Shown: one piece after another, positions 8,384 to 21,107 of the stretch
Layout of the letters: each line of letters opens with the position of its first letter
Position numbering within the stretch: position 1 is the stretch's first letter
Notes under the pieces: model-generated
What the model was told of the DNA's origin: nothing
Databases searched by the model: none
What the model saw: only the letters and a program-made list of their open reading frames with translations
NCBI GenBank assembly: GCA_007922305.1
Contig: ML677334.1
Location: 61,048,858-61,112,857 of the forward strand
DNA from: Dermatemys mawii
Lineage: Eukaryota > Chordata > Testudines > Dermatemydidae
Direction: 5' to 3'
Length of the DNA: 64,000 nucleotides
Program-made: the position numbers and the translations under genes

Positions 8384-10079
8384 GTGCAAGATTTGGAAGA
8401 GGAAGTTTGCCTACAATGGCATGTGGCCCATCTGCAACTGCTAGTAGCAGATATCCCAGTGGCCATAGATGGGACACTAGGTGTGGAGGGCTCTGCGTTA
8501 TTACAGTGGATTCTTTCCCAGGTATCTGGCTGGCAGATCTTGCAGAGATGCTCAGGGCTAACTGATCGTCATATGTAGAGGAAGGATGATCCACAGTTCA
8601 GATGAGCAGAGACACTAAAGGGGGTGAGGGGGTTCACCTTCCTCTGCACCATGGGTCACTTGCTCAACATAAGAACGGCCAAGCTGGTTCAGACCAATGG
8701 TCTATCTAGCCCAGTATCCTCTCTTCCCAACAGTGGCCAATACCAGGTGCTTCAGAGGGAATGCACAGAACAGGGCAATTATCAAGTGATCCATTCCCAG
8801 CTTCTCGCAGTCAGAGGCTAGAGACTCCTAGGGCATGGGGCTGCATCCCTGACCATCTTGGTTAGTAACTATTGATGGACCTGTACTCCATGTGTTTCTT
8901 TTTTTTTTAGTTTTGGCCTTCACAACATCCCTGGCAACAAGTTCCACAAGTTGACTGTGTTATGTGAAGAAGCACTTCCTTTTGTTTTTTGTTAAACTAA
9001 AGCGTATTGATTTCATTGGGTGACCCTTGGTACTTGAGCTAGGTGAAGGAGTAAATAACACTTCCTTATTCAATTACTCCATATCATTCATGATTTTGTT
9101 AGACCTCTATCATATTCCCCCTCTCTCCCTTAGTCATCTTTTTCCAAGATGAAAAGTCTCAATTGTCTTAATCTCTTCTCATATGGAAACTGTTCCATAC
9201 CCTTAATCGTTTTTGTTGGCCTTCTCTGTACCTTTTCTCATTTCTAATACTTTATTTTGAGATGGGGAGATCAGCACTGCACATAGTATTCCAGGTGTTG
9301 GCGTACCATGGATTTATAGAGTGGAATTATATTTTCTATTTTATTATCTACCCCTTAATGGTTCCTAGCACTATTAGCTTTTTTTGACTGCTGCTGCACA
9401 TGGAGTAGATGCTTTAAGAGAACTGTCCACAATGACTCCAAGATCTTTCTTGAGTGGTAACAGCCAATATAGATTCCATTATTTTATATGTATAGCAAGG
9501 ATTTATATTTTCCAAGCTGCATTAGTTCGTATTTGTCAGCACTGAATTTCATCTGCCATTTTGTTGCCCAGTTTTGTGAGATCCTTTTGTAACTCTTTGC
9601 AATCTGTTTTGGACATAACTAACTTTGTATTATCTGCAAACTTTGCCACCTCCCTGTTTGTCCCTTTTTTCCAAATAATTTATGAATATATTGAACACCA
9701 CTGGTCCAAGTACAAATATGTGGGAGACATTACTCTTTACTGCTCTCTTTTGTGAAAACTGACCATTTATTCCTATCCGTTGTTTCCTGTCCTTTAAGCA
9801 GTTACTGATCCATGAGAGTACCTCCCCTCTTATCCCATGACTCCTTTGCTTAAGAGCTTTTGTTGGGGGACCTTGTCAAAGCTTTTGAAGTCCAAGTATA
9901 ATATTGCTGGTTTAAACCAGAGTAAATGGTGGATTCTCTCTAATTTTGAGGACTTCAGTACTCAGCCAAAGGTTATTCGTCTATTACGGAAGTGGGTAGA
10001 TGAGGTTCTGTGGCCTGCAAGGTAGAAGAGGTCAGACTACATGACTGAGGCTGTCTTCTGGCCTTAAAGTTAGAGTCTA
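8384..10079 (+). mobile_element. Older CR1 3' end (plus strand), split by a later insertion
   Basis: Two halves of one CR1-type 3' end flank an antisense CR1. The left half (8384-8664) runs TTCTTTCCCAGGTATCTGGCTGG, GATGCTCAGGGCTAACTGATCG, CTTCCTCTGCACCATGGGTCACTTGCT. The right half (9904-10079) resumes with TTGCTGGTTTAAACCAG, GAGGACTTCAGTACTCAGCCA, GTTCTGTGGCCTGCAAGG and GGCCTTAAAGTTAGAGTC. Undisrupted relatives at 43838-44226 and 54838-55169 show the two halves in continuous order. Confidence 0.8.
8665..9903 (-). mobile_element. 5'-truncated CR1 LINE, antisense, nested in an older CR1
   Basis: Read on the minus strand it runs from reverse transcriptase remains (about 9900-9540) to a 3' UTR ending at CATAAGAACGGCC (8668-8680 on plus). 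The reading-frame remains are heavily disrupted. Plus-strand hallmarks are CTGACCATTTATTCCTATCC, TTTATGAATATATTGAACAC and TCATCTGCCATTTTGTTGCC. The same LINE subfamily lies in plus orientation at 58545-60922. Junctions share TTGCT (8660-8664 and 9904-9908), which may be a short target duplication. Confidence 0.85.
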
Positions 10080-12660
10080 AAGCTGCTTTATACCACTGGT
10101 AATGCTTCCTACCCTATGATAGCCAACCGGGAACAAGCTACTTCAGCTTTAGGCCCACTTTATGATGCAGTGTAGTGCAGTCCAGGATTGAGTGCAGTCC
10201 AGGATTGAGTGCAGTCCAGGATTGAGTCCAGTCCTAACTGATAATTTGAAGTAATTTGTGTACTTTCCCCCAACTATTGGTAGAACAGGACACATAACTT
10301 GATCAAATCTACAAAACACATTTATTGCCACCTACCTAGAAATGTTAACAAATAGCAGAGAAATTCAATAGGACATGCAACTTATGTCAGCATAGTGCTG
10401 GTAAGTTAGATCTTATTCAGAGGACAGGTAGCTTGGCAACCAAAATTAAAGACTTGATTTTGCTCCAGCATTCCAATACCAATGGTATATAATAATTCCC
10501 CCTACAAATCAATAACCATAGCGTAGCTGGTTGATCCTTGTAAGGTCCCCTTTTGGCACTTACAAACATACTGCTACCACAAAAATCAACAGACAAGTAC
10601 TATTCATTTCAAGAGGAGAAGAATGAGGCCCTATTAGTGCATTTTAGCTGTCGTAGCATTGAGCAGCTAAATTCATAATCCTGATAAGGTTTCCCAGATC
10701 AAGTATCAACTCCATACCATTCTTAGCATTTCCCAGGTTAATATTAGGTTACATGCCTGACTCTTACGTAATATAAGGATCTTGCTGCTCGCTTACATTT
10801 GAGGGCTTTTTCTCCAACAAAACAAGGGTTGAGGTGCTGTACCTATTAGACCTGGAAATCTGCAGATATATTCAGTTTTTGTGTGTGAAATATATTATTG
10901 TGATAATTATAATGGCTGAGTTTTAGCATTTCTACATTGTTCTTGGATAAATAGTGAATAGATTGTTTTAATGCATTTAACTTTAGAAGTGTTAACTCCA
11001 GTTCTACAGATAGTGTAACATCTGTAGGATTGTATAATAATATTGACAATTACCAGATTGCCCTAAACAAGTCCTAATTAGCAGAATGTACAGACAGCTA
11101 GAACTTGGAAGAAATGTACTGCTAAAAGCATTTTTCCCACAAGATCTAAATGCCTGTTAAACAGAAATTGTAAGTGTATTTGTAATAGCATTATTACATA
11201 TTATGTATAAGAGTATAAGTTTAAAGGGGGGTAGGGATCTACTGCCATGATATAATTTTGAGTTTCCTACTTTGTACAGTTCTCTGCAGAAGAGAAAGTG
11301 TTAAATCAAAAAGATTCTAAAATACTTTTATGAAAATGCAATAGCAAACTGCAAAGGGAGCCTAGTGTAAAGTGTCTGAAATAAATGTATCCTTTTCTGC
11401 ACATGTGCAATCATAAAGATACTCTCACAAATAACATTTTACATCAGGACTTATTTGTAGCTTTCCCAGTAGGGCCATGCTACTTATGTCTTCTGGTTAA
11501 GGTATAGAGAGTCAGTATTCATCAGTATAGATTCTGCATTGTTTAATGAGTTACTGTGTCAGTAAACTGCTGACAATGCACTAACCCCAAAAGAAAAGGA
11601 ACTATAAAAGCTATCTTTTTTTTTGTGGCTCCTTGACACTAAGCAAAGGAAGACTTCAACAAATCTGAAGTCTAGGATAGATTAGCTTTAAGCTGTTGTA
11701 ATGTACACAGCAGACATGGGGCATCTCACTTTAGTGTTCACAAACACTGACCATTTTATATGGGTGGTGGGGTTTTTTGAGTATCAGTAGTTATTACACT
11801 ACTGTTCCCATGTATGGATTATTTTTGTACAAGTTACATGAACGTATTGCTTATGTCTCCTTCACACCCTTGATGCAAAGCTTCAGCAAAATCTTTCAGA
11901 ATAATGAATTTGCATGACAAAAAGAAGGTGAATATGAGAGAGCAGTTATGTATTTTCTACCATCTGCAGAAAGAATTTCACTCTCATTATTGATGTTCAT
12001 TTTATTGGTCTTTCATACCTTCTTCCAACAGCCTGGAAAACTACTGGATTTTACTAGAACAATATTTTTAATTAGTAACTTATTTTTCCGTTTGTGATGA
12101 CACTACAAAATTGTGATGTTACAAAACAGAAGAGCTCCTGCCTTAATTTATGATTCCCCCTATTTCCTTATGACCTTTGTAAAAGGGCATTCAGGACGTA
12201 GCTAATTGGGTATCTTCTTTCTCGGGAAGCAAGATGTGTCTAGCATTCTGAAAGCTCTGCAAATGAAAACCTGGTTCACTGCTCTTCAGTTATATGCTAT
12301 GGGGTTAACATTGTTTGGAAAATGTTTCTCAGATTGTGTTTGGCAGCTGGCCGCTGAAAATTCTGACCCATGTTAATGCTGAGTGCCCTGCCTTGCCTTT
12401 GAGTGTTAGGAGCACTCTATCAGATATTCCATTTCATGTGCTTTGTCATACTGCCATTTTAGACTGCTCCTGCAGTTGCAGGTCTGAAATGTGCTGTTCA
12501 ATAATCACAGGAAGATGGGTCTGTGCAATATGAGGAGGAAGCTATTAGCAACAGAGGAGGGAATCCAGTCAGAATATTGGGAAAGGTGGAGGAACAAACT
12601 TTTTTTTTATACGCCCGTTGTCTGTGAGAGACACTGGGAAAATACATTTGCTCTCCCCCT
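10080..12660. other. AT-rich intergenic sequence, one small tandem array
   Basis: No exon, RNA gene or confident transposon was recognised apart from the 17-bp tandem array at 10175-10225. The longest reading frames are under 80 codons and have random composition. Confidence 0.5.
10175..10225. repeat. Three-copy 17-bp tandem repeat
   Basis: The unit GTGCAGTCCAGGATTGA is repeated three times without mismatch (10175-10191, 10192-10208, 10209-10225), followed by a partial fourth unit GTCCAGTCC. Perfect identity points to a recent expansion that could be length-polymorphic. Confidence 0.9.
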
Positions 12661-12673
12661 GTTCTGAGACTAT

Positions 12674-12790
12674 GGATCAGATTCTGATCCCAACTACTGT
12701 ACACAAGTGTAAATCCACAGTAACTCAAATGGCTTGGACAGAATTACTCTATTTCTACACTTGTATAACTGAAATCAGAATCTCCCCCAC
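12674..12790. repeat. Palindromic MITE (GATTCTGAT ends)
   Basis: Starts ATCAGATTCTGATCCCA and ends TGAAATCAGAATCTCCC, so the ends are inverted. Interior GTGTAAATCCACAGTAACT and CACTTGTATAACTGAAAT face each other. A related copy lies at 31150-31252. The element is of the common reptile type containing 'ACACTGGTGTAA' arms. Confidence 0.6.
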
Positions 12791-12794
12791 CAGC

Positions 12795-15700
12795 TATGCC
12801 TGGGCTGTTAGTGTCAGGTGTAAGGGGATATTCTTTGTCTGCTCTTATGCAGCATGAGCTGCAGATTCCACAAGGACAGCCTGAAGATTTATAGTCTGCA
12901 TGGTAGCAAAAGGAGTGGGTAAGGGCATCCAAGATAGATGTGCAGTAGCTGGAAATATTTTGAGTGGTTACTAAAATTTCCTCTGCTTGTCCTTTGAAGC
13001 AACTGAAATCACTACCATATTGGACTGTATCTGATCCATTTTTCAGTATATTGCATGTAGTAATAATCTTTGAACAGTAGTCACAAGATTAATCAAGAAC
13101 CTGTGACATAAATAAGAGATTTTAGAGTCTGCTCCTATAGGAGTATATATTGATTTTCAATGGGAGTTGTATCCCACTGATGTTTTTTTGACAACAGCAA
13201 CAACTGTACAGTTAATTGTTAAGCTTAAAGATGACAGTGAGGATGCTGTGCTTGGGTATGGCATTTATTATTGAACACATTTTTAAAGCATGTAGGTGTT
13301 CTATACAAATCAGTTCTATACTTATCCTTTTTGCTACTATGGGCTAAAATGAAGAACTAGTTTTTACAGCATCTGATCTCTATATTTAACCTGCAATTTC
13401 GATCATGTGGACAGCTGAATGACAAATCAGATATGTATATGGCCAAGTGACCTATTTATTTAAGCTGCAGGCAAAAGTAACTGCAGGTTGTAATGTTGCA
13501 ACCACAACCACAAAAATGGAGCAAAGATTGAAAGTAGGGCCTTAAAACTATAAATTGTTGCCTGCAGCCTGCTTTGTTTAAAGGTAGGATTTAAAAATCT
13601 TGCACCTTCAGCTGAATAATAAAATAGTCTAAGGGCATGTTTGTATGATGACCATAAAAAAAGATGCCTCAAAGAGGCATCTAAATAAATGCGTTTAGTT
13701 TTACACCATTGAACCATTTCATTCCATTGGCCCTCACAATACAATGGATTCTATGCAGCTCCTTCCAGAGACTTTCAGTGCGGCTTCCAAAACAGTAAGA
13801 GCCTCTTCCACGTGCAGTGTTCACTCTATTCACAAGGGTACATCCACACCGAGGGAGATGGAGAGTCAGGGTCAAGCCAGAAGGTGTATTAATTCAGGTT
13901 AGTGAACCCAAGCTTCCCTCTAGGCTTTACCTTGAGTTGCTAACCCAAGTTAAAAACTGAGTTGCTGTGTCTTCACTGTTAACTTTAACCAAAGCTAGCC
14001 AAACTCACTGTTACCACCGGTTTCTCAGCTAGGCTGTTGAGCTGGTTGCCTGATGTAATCTATCTTGTTTAAAAGTTTTATATTCCTGTAATTGCAAATG
14101 ATTCAGTGTTTCATAAAAGCAAAGAAATGAAATAATATTTTTAATGGCAGCATATCCAAAAAGCAGGTTCTTTTAAAGAGGTATTGTTCCATTACATTTG
14201 AATCAGGTTAATTTAATGCTAGCTAGACCCCAGTTCAAATCTGCAGTACAATTTAAGTATAGGTGAAATCTAGAATTACTATTTGAATTACAACCAACTG
14301 GATTTGTTTGGGAAGGTCTAGTACTTAGCTATGCAATCATAGCAATACAACTGAAGTTTTGAACATATAAAGCAGACTAAATATAAATTATACTTGGCAA
14401 CTCCTTTGTATTCCATCAAAATAAAATGCCTGTCCACAAAATGTATGATCTATTTTTTAAAAACTCTTTTCCCCTTATGTTCTTTTTTCATAAGTATTTT
14501 TTTTCCCAGGTGAAGCATCAGTTGCTTCATATTTCACACATAATTTACCTAGTAAAGACCAAGATGAATGGATGAGGTAATATCTTTTATTGGACCAACT
14601 TCTGTTGATCAGAAAGACAAGCTTTCAAGCTTATATAGTAGATTATTGCTTTCCCTACTTATTTGTTTCAGTTGTCATAATTTTTGTTCATTTTCTGTCA
14701 TTTAATGTGTTTGGTGGGAGCTATTTGTTCTGTTTATCTATTGCTATATAGTGCATGTAGTATCAGTGGTATTGGAAGGAGATAGCTTTGTGCTTTCAAC
14801 ATCAGATTTTAAATAACTAGACACCTTGGATTTATAGCTTCAAATCCTAGGAGGGGCAGATCAGACCTTCAGGCTTCTGAGATAAATTTAATTAGACTGT
14901 AACTCTGGTGCAGGGATGTCATTTATTCTGTGTTCTTACAGCACCTACATATAATGGGGAGCTGGAGTGCTACCATAACACAAATAATAATAGTCATGTA
15001 TTATACTACTGTGTTGATCTTTCTAATTAAACCTTTAAAATGGTAGCCCTCTATGTAGGCATTAAAGACTCCATGGCACTTTTAATAAGAGTAGGGTTTT
15101 GCCCTAGTGTCCTTGACCAAAATTTCTCTCACCCAGCACAAAATCGTGGGCAATTTGTAAGATGGCTATACTCTATACAGTATGTCATAACCTAAGTGTC
15201 TGTATTGCTGTCACTGATTTCTACCATTTATCTTAGTCAGTAAATTAACTTTTAGTTTTCAGTTTTAGTTTAAGACTGAATGCTAATTCAGTTGCTAAAT
15301 CTTGAGCTCCACTGGAGTAAATGCTGCTGTTCGTAATAAATTGATTGTTTTAGTATAGAAAATGAACATAGCTTATCACGGGCTCAGTGGTTGCCACCCA
15401 CTCCCTATTACTTAAGAGCTTGACTCCATAAAAAATAATGGCTTCAACAGCAGAAAGTCACAGAAGCTAAATGTGCAGGGTAACTGCACATTTAACTCTC
15501 TCTGCAGTCTGCTCTAGGAATGCCTGTAATGATTCTAGCCATCACCTTTCTGTGGGTAGACACCTATGTCCCTTCACTCTCTAGATTAGGGTTTTAGACA
15601 ATAGGGTCTCTACAGGTACTGCATGAGGTTGGAATATCTGCCACAATATCCTCTACCCTTATATAGCGAATTTATATTGGATAGGGCTTTCAAGCATATT

Positions 15701-18182
15701 AAGATGTGGATTCAGTTGGAAGGCAGAGAAATTGAACCAATGAACTTTTTCTTCCCTGCACCTAATTTTTAGTTTTTTTTTGTTTTTTAATTAACCCAAC
15801 CATATTCTGGTTGTCCACAGAATATAAATTGGAGTCACTTTAGAGCTGCATTAGTGTATCTCTTCAGCTCCTCCATATATAAGTGATACTGACCTACTGT
15901 TTTATCTTGCCACATCCTGTCGTCCTCTGCACAGCAGAACTACATGCCCCTTGTCTCTCTTAGCCTGAATTTATTTTTGGAAAAGCTGTTTCACAGGCAA
16001 CCCTAAGCCTGGCATTTCCCAACTTTGGATTGCTTTACTTTTCCATCCAAACCCCAGCCACCACTCAGCCTCATTTCCATTTTCCTTTTTTGTAGAGGAG
16101 TGGCCTATAGAGAACATTGCTTATTTTTAGCTTTCTCAGATACAGTCCTTTCTGTTTAGGAGGAGGACTAATCACAGGTAGCCTTCTGTTTCCAAGAAAT
16201 GTAAGAGCCATGTAATATTACATAAGCTAGCCAGCATAGCTTGGTTAAAATCTCTGCTGTGTAGCCTGCCTAGCTATATTCTGTAATTAGCTGACAGGTA
16301 AGTAGAACATTTATTACAAGAACATAAAGGAAAAGCAGATTCATAAATAGATCATGGGGATGCATACATTGTCCAAACCCATTTGTTTATATAGTGGTCT
16401 TAAAAATATATTTTTCACTGAAAACATAGAGTTGCACATCTTAGGGTATTCAGATTGCAAGCCAACATATTGCAAGTATTTAATTTTTTTATTTCAGCTA
16501 TTATCCTTGAAAAATTCCCAAGAGATCTCCTGTTCTTCATATTTATAATACTGTATAGTAATGTTTAAAAGTGCACATTGGAGGGAGGGAGAAAGCCTCA
16601 TGTACCTTGGTAGAACTATCCACAATCTAGCCTTGGGAGTTGGTGGGGGAAGGCAGGTGAATGGAATTTTAATAACGAAAAATTATAAGCTCTACAGCAT
16701 TGGTTCTGAGTATGCTCACATGGGATCTTTAATATTTCTTTTAGCAAAAGCTGATTAGGCCATGTTCTCTTTGTGCCATCACCCAGCATGCTACTGTCAT
16801 GCTGCTCCTGGGGTTGTTTGTGAGAGGGAGATTGAAAATGTTCCATTGAATCATTCACGTAGAAATTAAAATGAATTTAAAAAAAACCCCAAACGTTCAT
16901 TGGTATCTAAACCAAGAGACAATCATTAGTAGGGCAGGAGGGAATGCAGATCTATGACTTTTAGTTTTACTTTTCCAGTTTTAGCTTCATCTTGCAATAT
17001 TCTGCACATTCTAAAATTGTCATTTAAAAGTAAAATCTGTCTTTTTCCATTCTGAAATTATAGCCATTATAATTATTCTGCTGTTCTGCTAACCAAACTT
17101 TGCAATCACCAGCACACTTCTCCCACCCTTACCCCCAGTGATTTGTGAAATACAAAGTCTGAGATCATTTAAATGCTATTGTTAAGCACAAACATTTTCT
17201 TTAAAAGAAAAATAAGATAAATGCAAAAACTATATTCACAAAAGGATAAAGTTACACAGTAAAACTTCAACAAAATGAAAAAAATAGTATAGCGGGAGCA
17301 GTACTAGTTTATGCATTTTACACAATCCTCTATTTTATGATGCACATTAAACAACAAATACAGATATGTATTCAAGTACATACACAAAAAGAAAAGATAG
17401 TATTGAGATACTACTTATATACAACATAGTCAAGACATCTTCGTTGTAGGAATTTGCATTTACTGATAAGTTTACTGTTCAATTTTAAAATATTAAGTTT
17501 TTTATTTAAAATGGGTACTAATGTGTGTATTTCATAATGCAATCTGTTTAGTTGTCTAATTATATCAATCTCCTAAACCACCATCACTGATTCTTTTTCC
17601 TAATTAGAGGACTTCAATTAGAACAAGTTTATATCCAAAAATTGCATTGCAATGGTGCCTGCATTTCTGCAGGAAAAATAGTTTCTGAATACTGTAAGTC
17701 ATTACAAGACACTATTACTAAGAGATTTTCTTTTTTCCCTCAGAGAATTGTCTCAAATTGTGTACCATGTATGTAAAATTTATTTCAGAGGAGACCACTG
17801 AGACACTTTTATTTACATTTTCATTTTATTATTACTATTTATTTGGAAGCGGTTTCTCTCTTTTCTTCTGAAGTATTTCCATTTCCCTTGTCAAATACTG
17901 TCTCTCCCCCCCACCCACCTGCCTCCAGTGTTTCTAATGAATTGTTTTATTACATGAAAACCAAAGTTTTATTTAAATTGTCCATGTCATACCATCTCTG
18001 TCCGTACAACAGCATGGTTAATGATGTCACCATGGCTCTGGGAATGGTATTTGTAAGTTAATAACCACTGCAAAGCCAGCAGAGGGAGCACAATCAAAAT
18101 TCTTCCACGTTTTTGGTGATGGTAGATTTAAAAGTCTGCATATTCACAACTGTTGTCTGAGGTTTTAATTATGGGGTGAGGG
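12795..18182. other. AT-rich intergenic sequence with small repeat fragments
   Basis: Recognisable pieces are a perfect 9-bp hairpin (AGATGCCTC / GAGGCATCT at 13662-13682), a MITE-like block near 13830-14030 (GGGTACATCCACACCGAGG onward), the fold-back MITE fragment at 14571-14632, and a SINE-tail-like piece near 14895-15000 (TACAGCACCTACATATAATGG). A short sequence at 15992-16032 resembles 575-615. I see no exon here. Confidence 0.5.
14571..14632 (+). repeat. Fragment of the fold-back MITE
   Basis: It repeats the arm of the intron 2 element (GATGAGGTAATATCTTTTAT, GGACCAACTTCTGTTG) and continues with the internal AGAAAGACAAGCTTTCAAGCTT. The opposite arm is absent. Confidence 0.7.
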
Positions 18183-18245
18183 GCTTTGGCCTGTGTTATG
18201 CAAGAGATCATAATGATCCCTTCTGGCCTTAGTCTATGAATCTTC
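18183..18245 (+). mobile_element. CR1 LINE 3' tail fragment
   Basis: Short terminal piece: GGCCTGTGTTATGCAAGAGA, then ATCATAATGATCCCTTCTGGCCTTAGTCTATGAATC. It matches the last part of the CR1 tails at 54838-55169 and 21108-21384. Confidence 0.7.
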
Positions 18246-18249
18246 AAAC

Positions 18250-20717
18250 TTATGAACTAAGGTTAAACGGCAGGGACATTGTTTTTAGTTTTTACAGACG
18301 ATTATCCCACTGATTCAGCATGGCTGCGCATTCTATAAGGGATCCTAGTCCCAAAAATGAAGGCATCGCTGACTGAATATATGGCCACGGGATCAGTCAT
18401 CAAGTGAAGAGATTTCTGCAGCATGTTAGGAGCAGAGACCAAGCCCAAGCAATGGTGTTCCAATATTCACATCATGGCATTATGCCAAGCCATTGCACAA
18501 TAAATACTATATTTAAAATCAGCAACCACCATGGCATATCCCAGACACTACAACAATTCTGTCATTAACTTAGCATCAATGCCAGCTTGTGGCCAAAATT
18601 ATTCTCTAACTCTGCTTTTTTGGATTTGCAACCTGTTGTTCAATACCATAAACATCAGTCATTATAGTCAATGCATGTGGCCTATGTGCATTCCTTTCTA
18701 AGGGTCTCGTCCTACTTCTGTTAAAATCAATAGCAGGGCCATGCACAGGAATTTAAATCTGATCACTTTTGGAGGAGTATGCTCTGTGTTCCTGCCGCAG
18801 CCCTGGGGCTGGAGGAGCTCGCTCTAACATCCCCAGTCCTGGGGAAGGAGGAGTTCTGCACCCCTTCTGATTATTGCAGGAGCCCATGTCCCTATTTCCC
18901 CACTCTCCCCTGCCCCCCTTTGTGCATGCCCCTGATCAACAGTAAAACTCCAACTAACTTCAGTGGGTAAATCCTATATGAATTGCTATGCAGGAAGGCA
19001 AAATCTTCATGGAGTGATAATTCATCTCAGCAGATTTTTAACTGGCCTTTCTGTGACTTAATGCAATACACTGATTTAATCTTGAATATATGATTTGCCT
19101 TTACATTCATCATGGGCAAACATTCTTTTTTATGTATGAAGCCATCAGTGTATTTAGGGCACTTTGCTAAACATGGCAACTTCATGAGGCTGGAAAGGTC
19201 AACGTTCCAGGCACTGAATACAGCTGTAGGTCAGTTTCTTTGTCTTTTTTTCTGAGCAGGCATTGCACTCAGTCACTGCATCATCAATTATCATAATCAT
19301 CATTAATAATAATAAATATTATGTATTTATATGAGGTCAGAGTCTGCTGGGCCTTTATGCAGCTGCACAGCGGGGAGAGGCATAGCCTGCACAATGACCA
19401 GGCAGAGCTGCAGTCCCAGCCCTATAGTATTTAATAGAATATGCTGTTGTGTAACTACACTTTTTATGTAATGGTGCTTCACTACTTTTTAATCCCCTTA
19501 TATGTGGGCCTTGTCTCTTTCCCACTGGAGTCAATAGGAGCAGGAAGCAGGCCTTTTACTCATAGAGACCAGGTAATGTTTTTATGTATGGGGCTTTTTC
19601 CTACAAATGCTTCAGGGTTGATTTGTCTTTTGGAAAATATATCACTGACGACCCAGATGTCAGTTTCAAACATTCAAGATGGTTTAAATGGCAGTGAGGA
19701 AAGGAGTGAATTTAAATACCAATAACTTTATGTTTCTATGTCATCTCCATCCTGAGGGATTCTAAAGCACATTACACACAGGAAAAACTGTGCAACAGGT
19801 TTCTTTTGGGAAGTGTAGTGAAGAATAACTTCTCTAGTTTAAACAGAGGGGAAATTATAAGTAACTAGAATATCAATACCCAAACTGGATTTTGTCCAGT
19901 ATGTCAGGGTCAACACCATTAGTATTACTTTATTATGTTCTATACTATTTGCTAAATGCTGACATTGTCCTCAGAACTGTGCAAAATGCAAGATTCAGTA
20001 ATTACCTACTCCAAAGTCTTAGAATCTAAACAAGACAGAAACAGAGAAGATTGGATGCCCAGGAAAGCCCCAAGGAGAAAATAATTTGGAGTTTTAGTTT
20101 GGTTTTATTGTTATTTGCCTGTTTATTACTCTTTTGAAAAATACTCCAGGATATTTTAATGATAATAATTGTTCTTGCTCTTGATTTTACATGTCATCTG
20201 AAACATGGCACCTCCTGGAGCACACTGCCCTCTAGTGTCTAAGTTAACTGTAGTGTCCAGACTTTAGTTTCAAAGTAAGATATGTACAATTTCCCACATA
20301 CATTTGCACATGCCTAAATTATGCATGCTGCTACCCAATATAAGTGAATTGCACACTCACTTTGCCAGTTACCACCTCATTCTCCATGTACCTGCACAGA
20401 TACCTGATTTGTACACACACATAGTATTTGTACTCATAAGTGAGGCATATACAAATGTATGATGGGAAGCTGTACACTAGCTTTGAAAATTAGACCCAAG
20501 GAGTCTTACCAAAAGGTGGCTGAAGACTGTAGTACTGGGAGCCATCAAAGAAAGGAAAATACAACAAAAGGAAAAGAAAATATACCTTTAGATTTTGAGC
20601 ATCTTTCCTCTGGTCAGTTTTCAGAGCAGTGGGACCAAGGTTTTCCTCAGTATGGTTCACTGTCTACTGTCAGACTGAGGCAGACCTGCTTCAGCCAAAC
20701 GAAATAAACAGCTTTAT
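18250..20717. other. Intergenic sequence, no gene seen
   Basis: Mostly AT-rich. A GC-richer patch near 18775-18930 (CTGGGGCTGGAGGAGCTCGC) is probably a degraded repeat. An ATA/AAT-rich stretch sits near 19285-19330. A piece near 19920-20060 (ACTGTGCAAAATGCAAGATT, CTTAGAATCTAAACAAGACAG) resembles an old SINE tail that I cannot name. Confidence 0.45.
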
Positions 20718-20872
20718 TTCAGGGTACATCTAAACTGCAATAAAACACCCACAGCTGGCCAGTGTCAGCAGCGTTGGTCTTGTAGGGCTATAACATTTCA
20801 GTGTGGATATCTGGCCTCAGGTTGGAGCCCAGGATCTGGGACCTGGGAGGGAGAAGATTCCTAAAGTCCAGG
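20718..20872 (+). repeat. Non-autonomous DNA element fragment
   Basis: Begins AGGGTACATCTAAACTGCAA, continues with CACCCACAGCTGGCCAGTGTCAGC and GGAGCCCAGGATCTGGGACC. It belongs to the frequent sauropsid class with GTCTACACTGCAA / TGTAGACAT ends. Related pieces are at 32940-33130 and 40258-40391. Confidence 0.55.
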
Positions 20873-21107
20873 CTGGTTTGTTTACCTGCCGCATCTGCAG
20901 ATTCGGCCATCACAGCTCCCACTGGCTGCGGGTCACCACTCCAGTCCAATGGGGGCTGCGGGAAGCAGCGTGGGCCAAGGGATGTGCTGGCTGCTGCTTC
21001 CTGCAGCTCCTATTGGCCTGGAGTGGCGAACCATGGCTGAACCATGGCGATCGGCTGAACCTGCAAATGCGGCAGGTATAAAAACCTGCCTGGCCCGTGA
21101 GGGGGCT
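20873..21107. repeat. GC-rich MITE with TTTACCTGC / GCAGGTATAAA ends
   Basis: A GC-rich island amid AT-rich sequence: GGTTTGTTTACCTGCCGCATC at the left, GCAAATGCGGCAGGTATAAA at the right. The ends are inverted (CCTGCCGCAT / ATGCGGCAGG). Interior GGCTGCGGGAAGCAGCGTGGG and CCTATTGGCCTGGAGTGGCGAACC are typical of a common reptile element. Despite its GC content it is not a second promoter island. Confidence 0.6.

Noticed and set aside
13662..13682. microRNA precursor
   Set aside because: The stem is only 9 bp and flanking sequence does not extend the pairing.
20873..21107. Second CpG-rich promoter-like patch
   Set aside because: Inverted ends and resemblance to a common reptile repeat explain it; no exon or donor follows.
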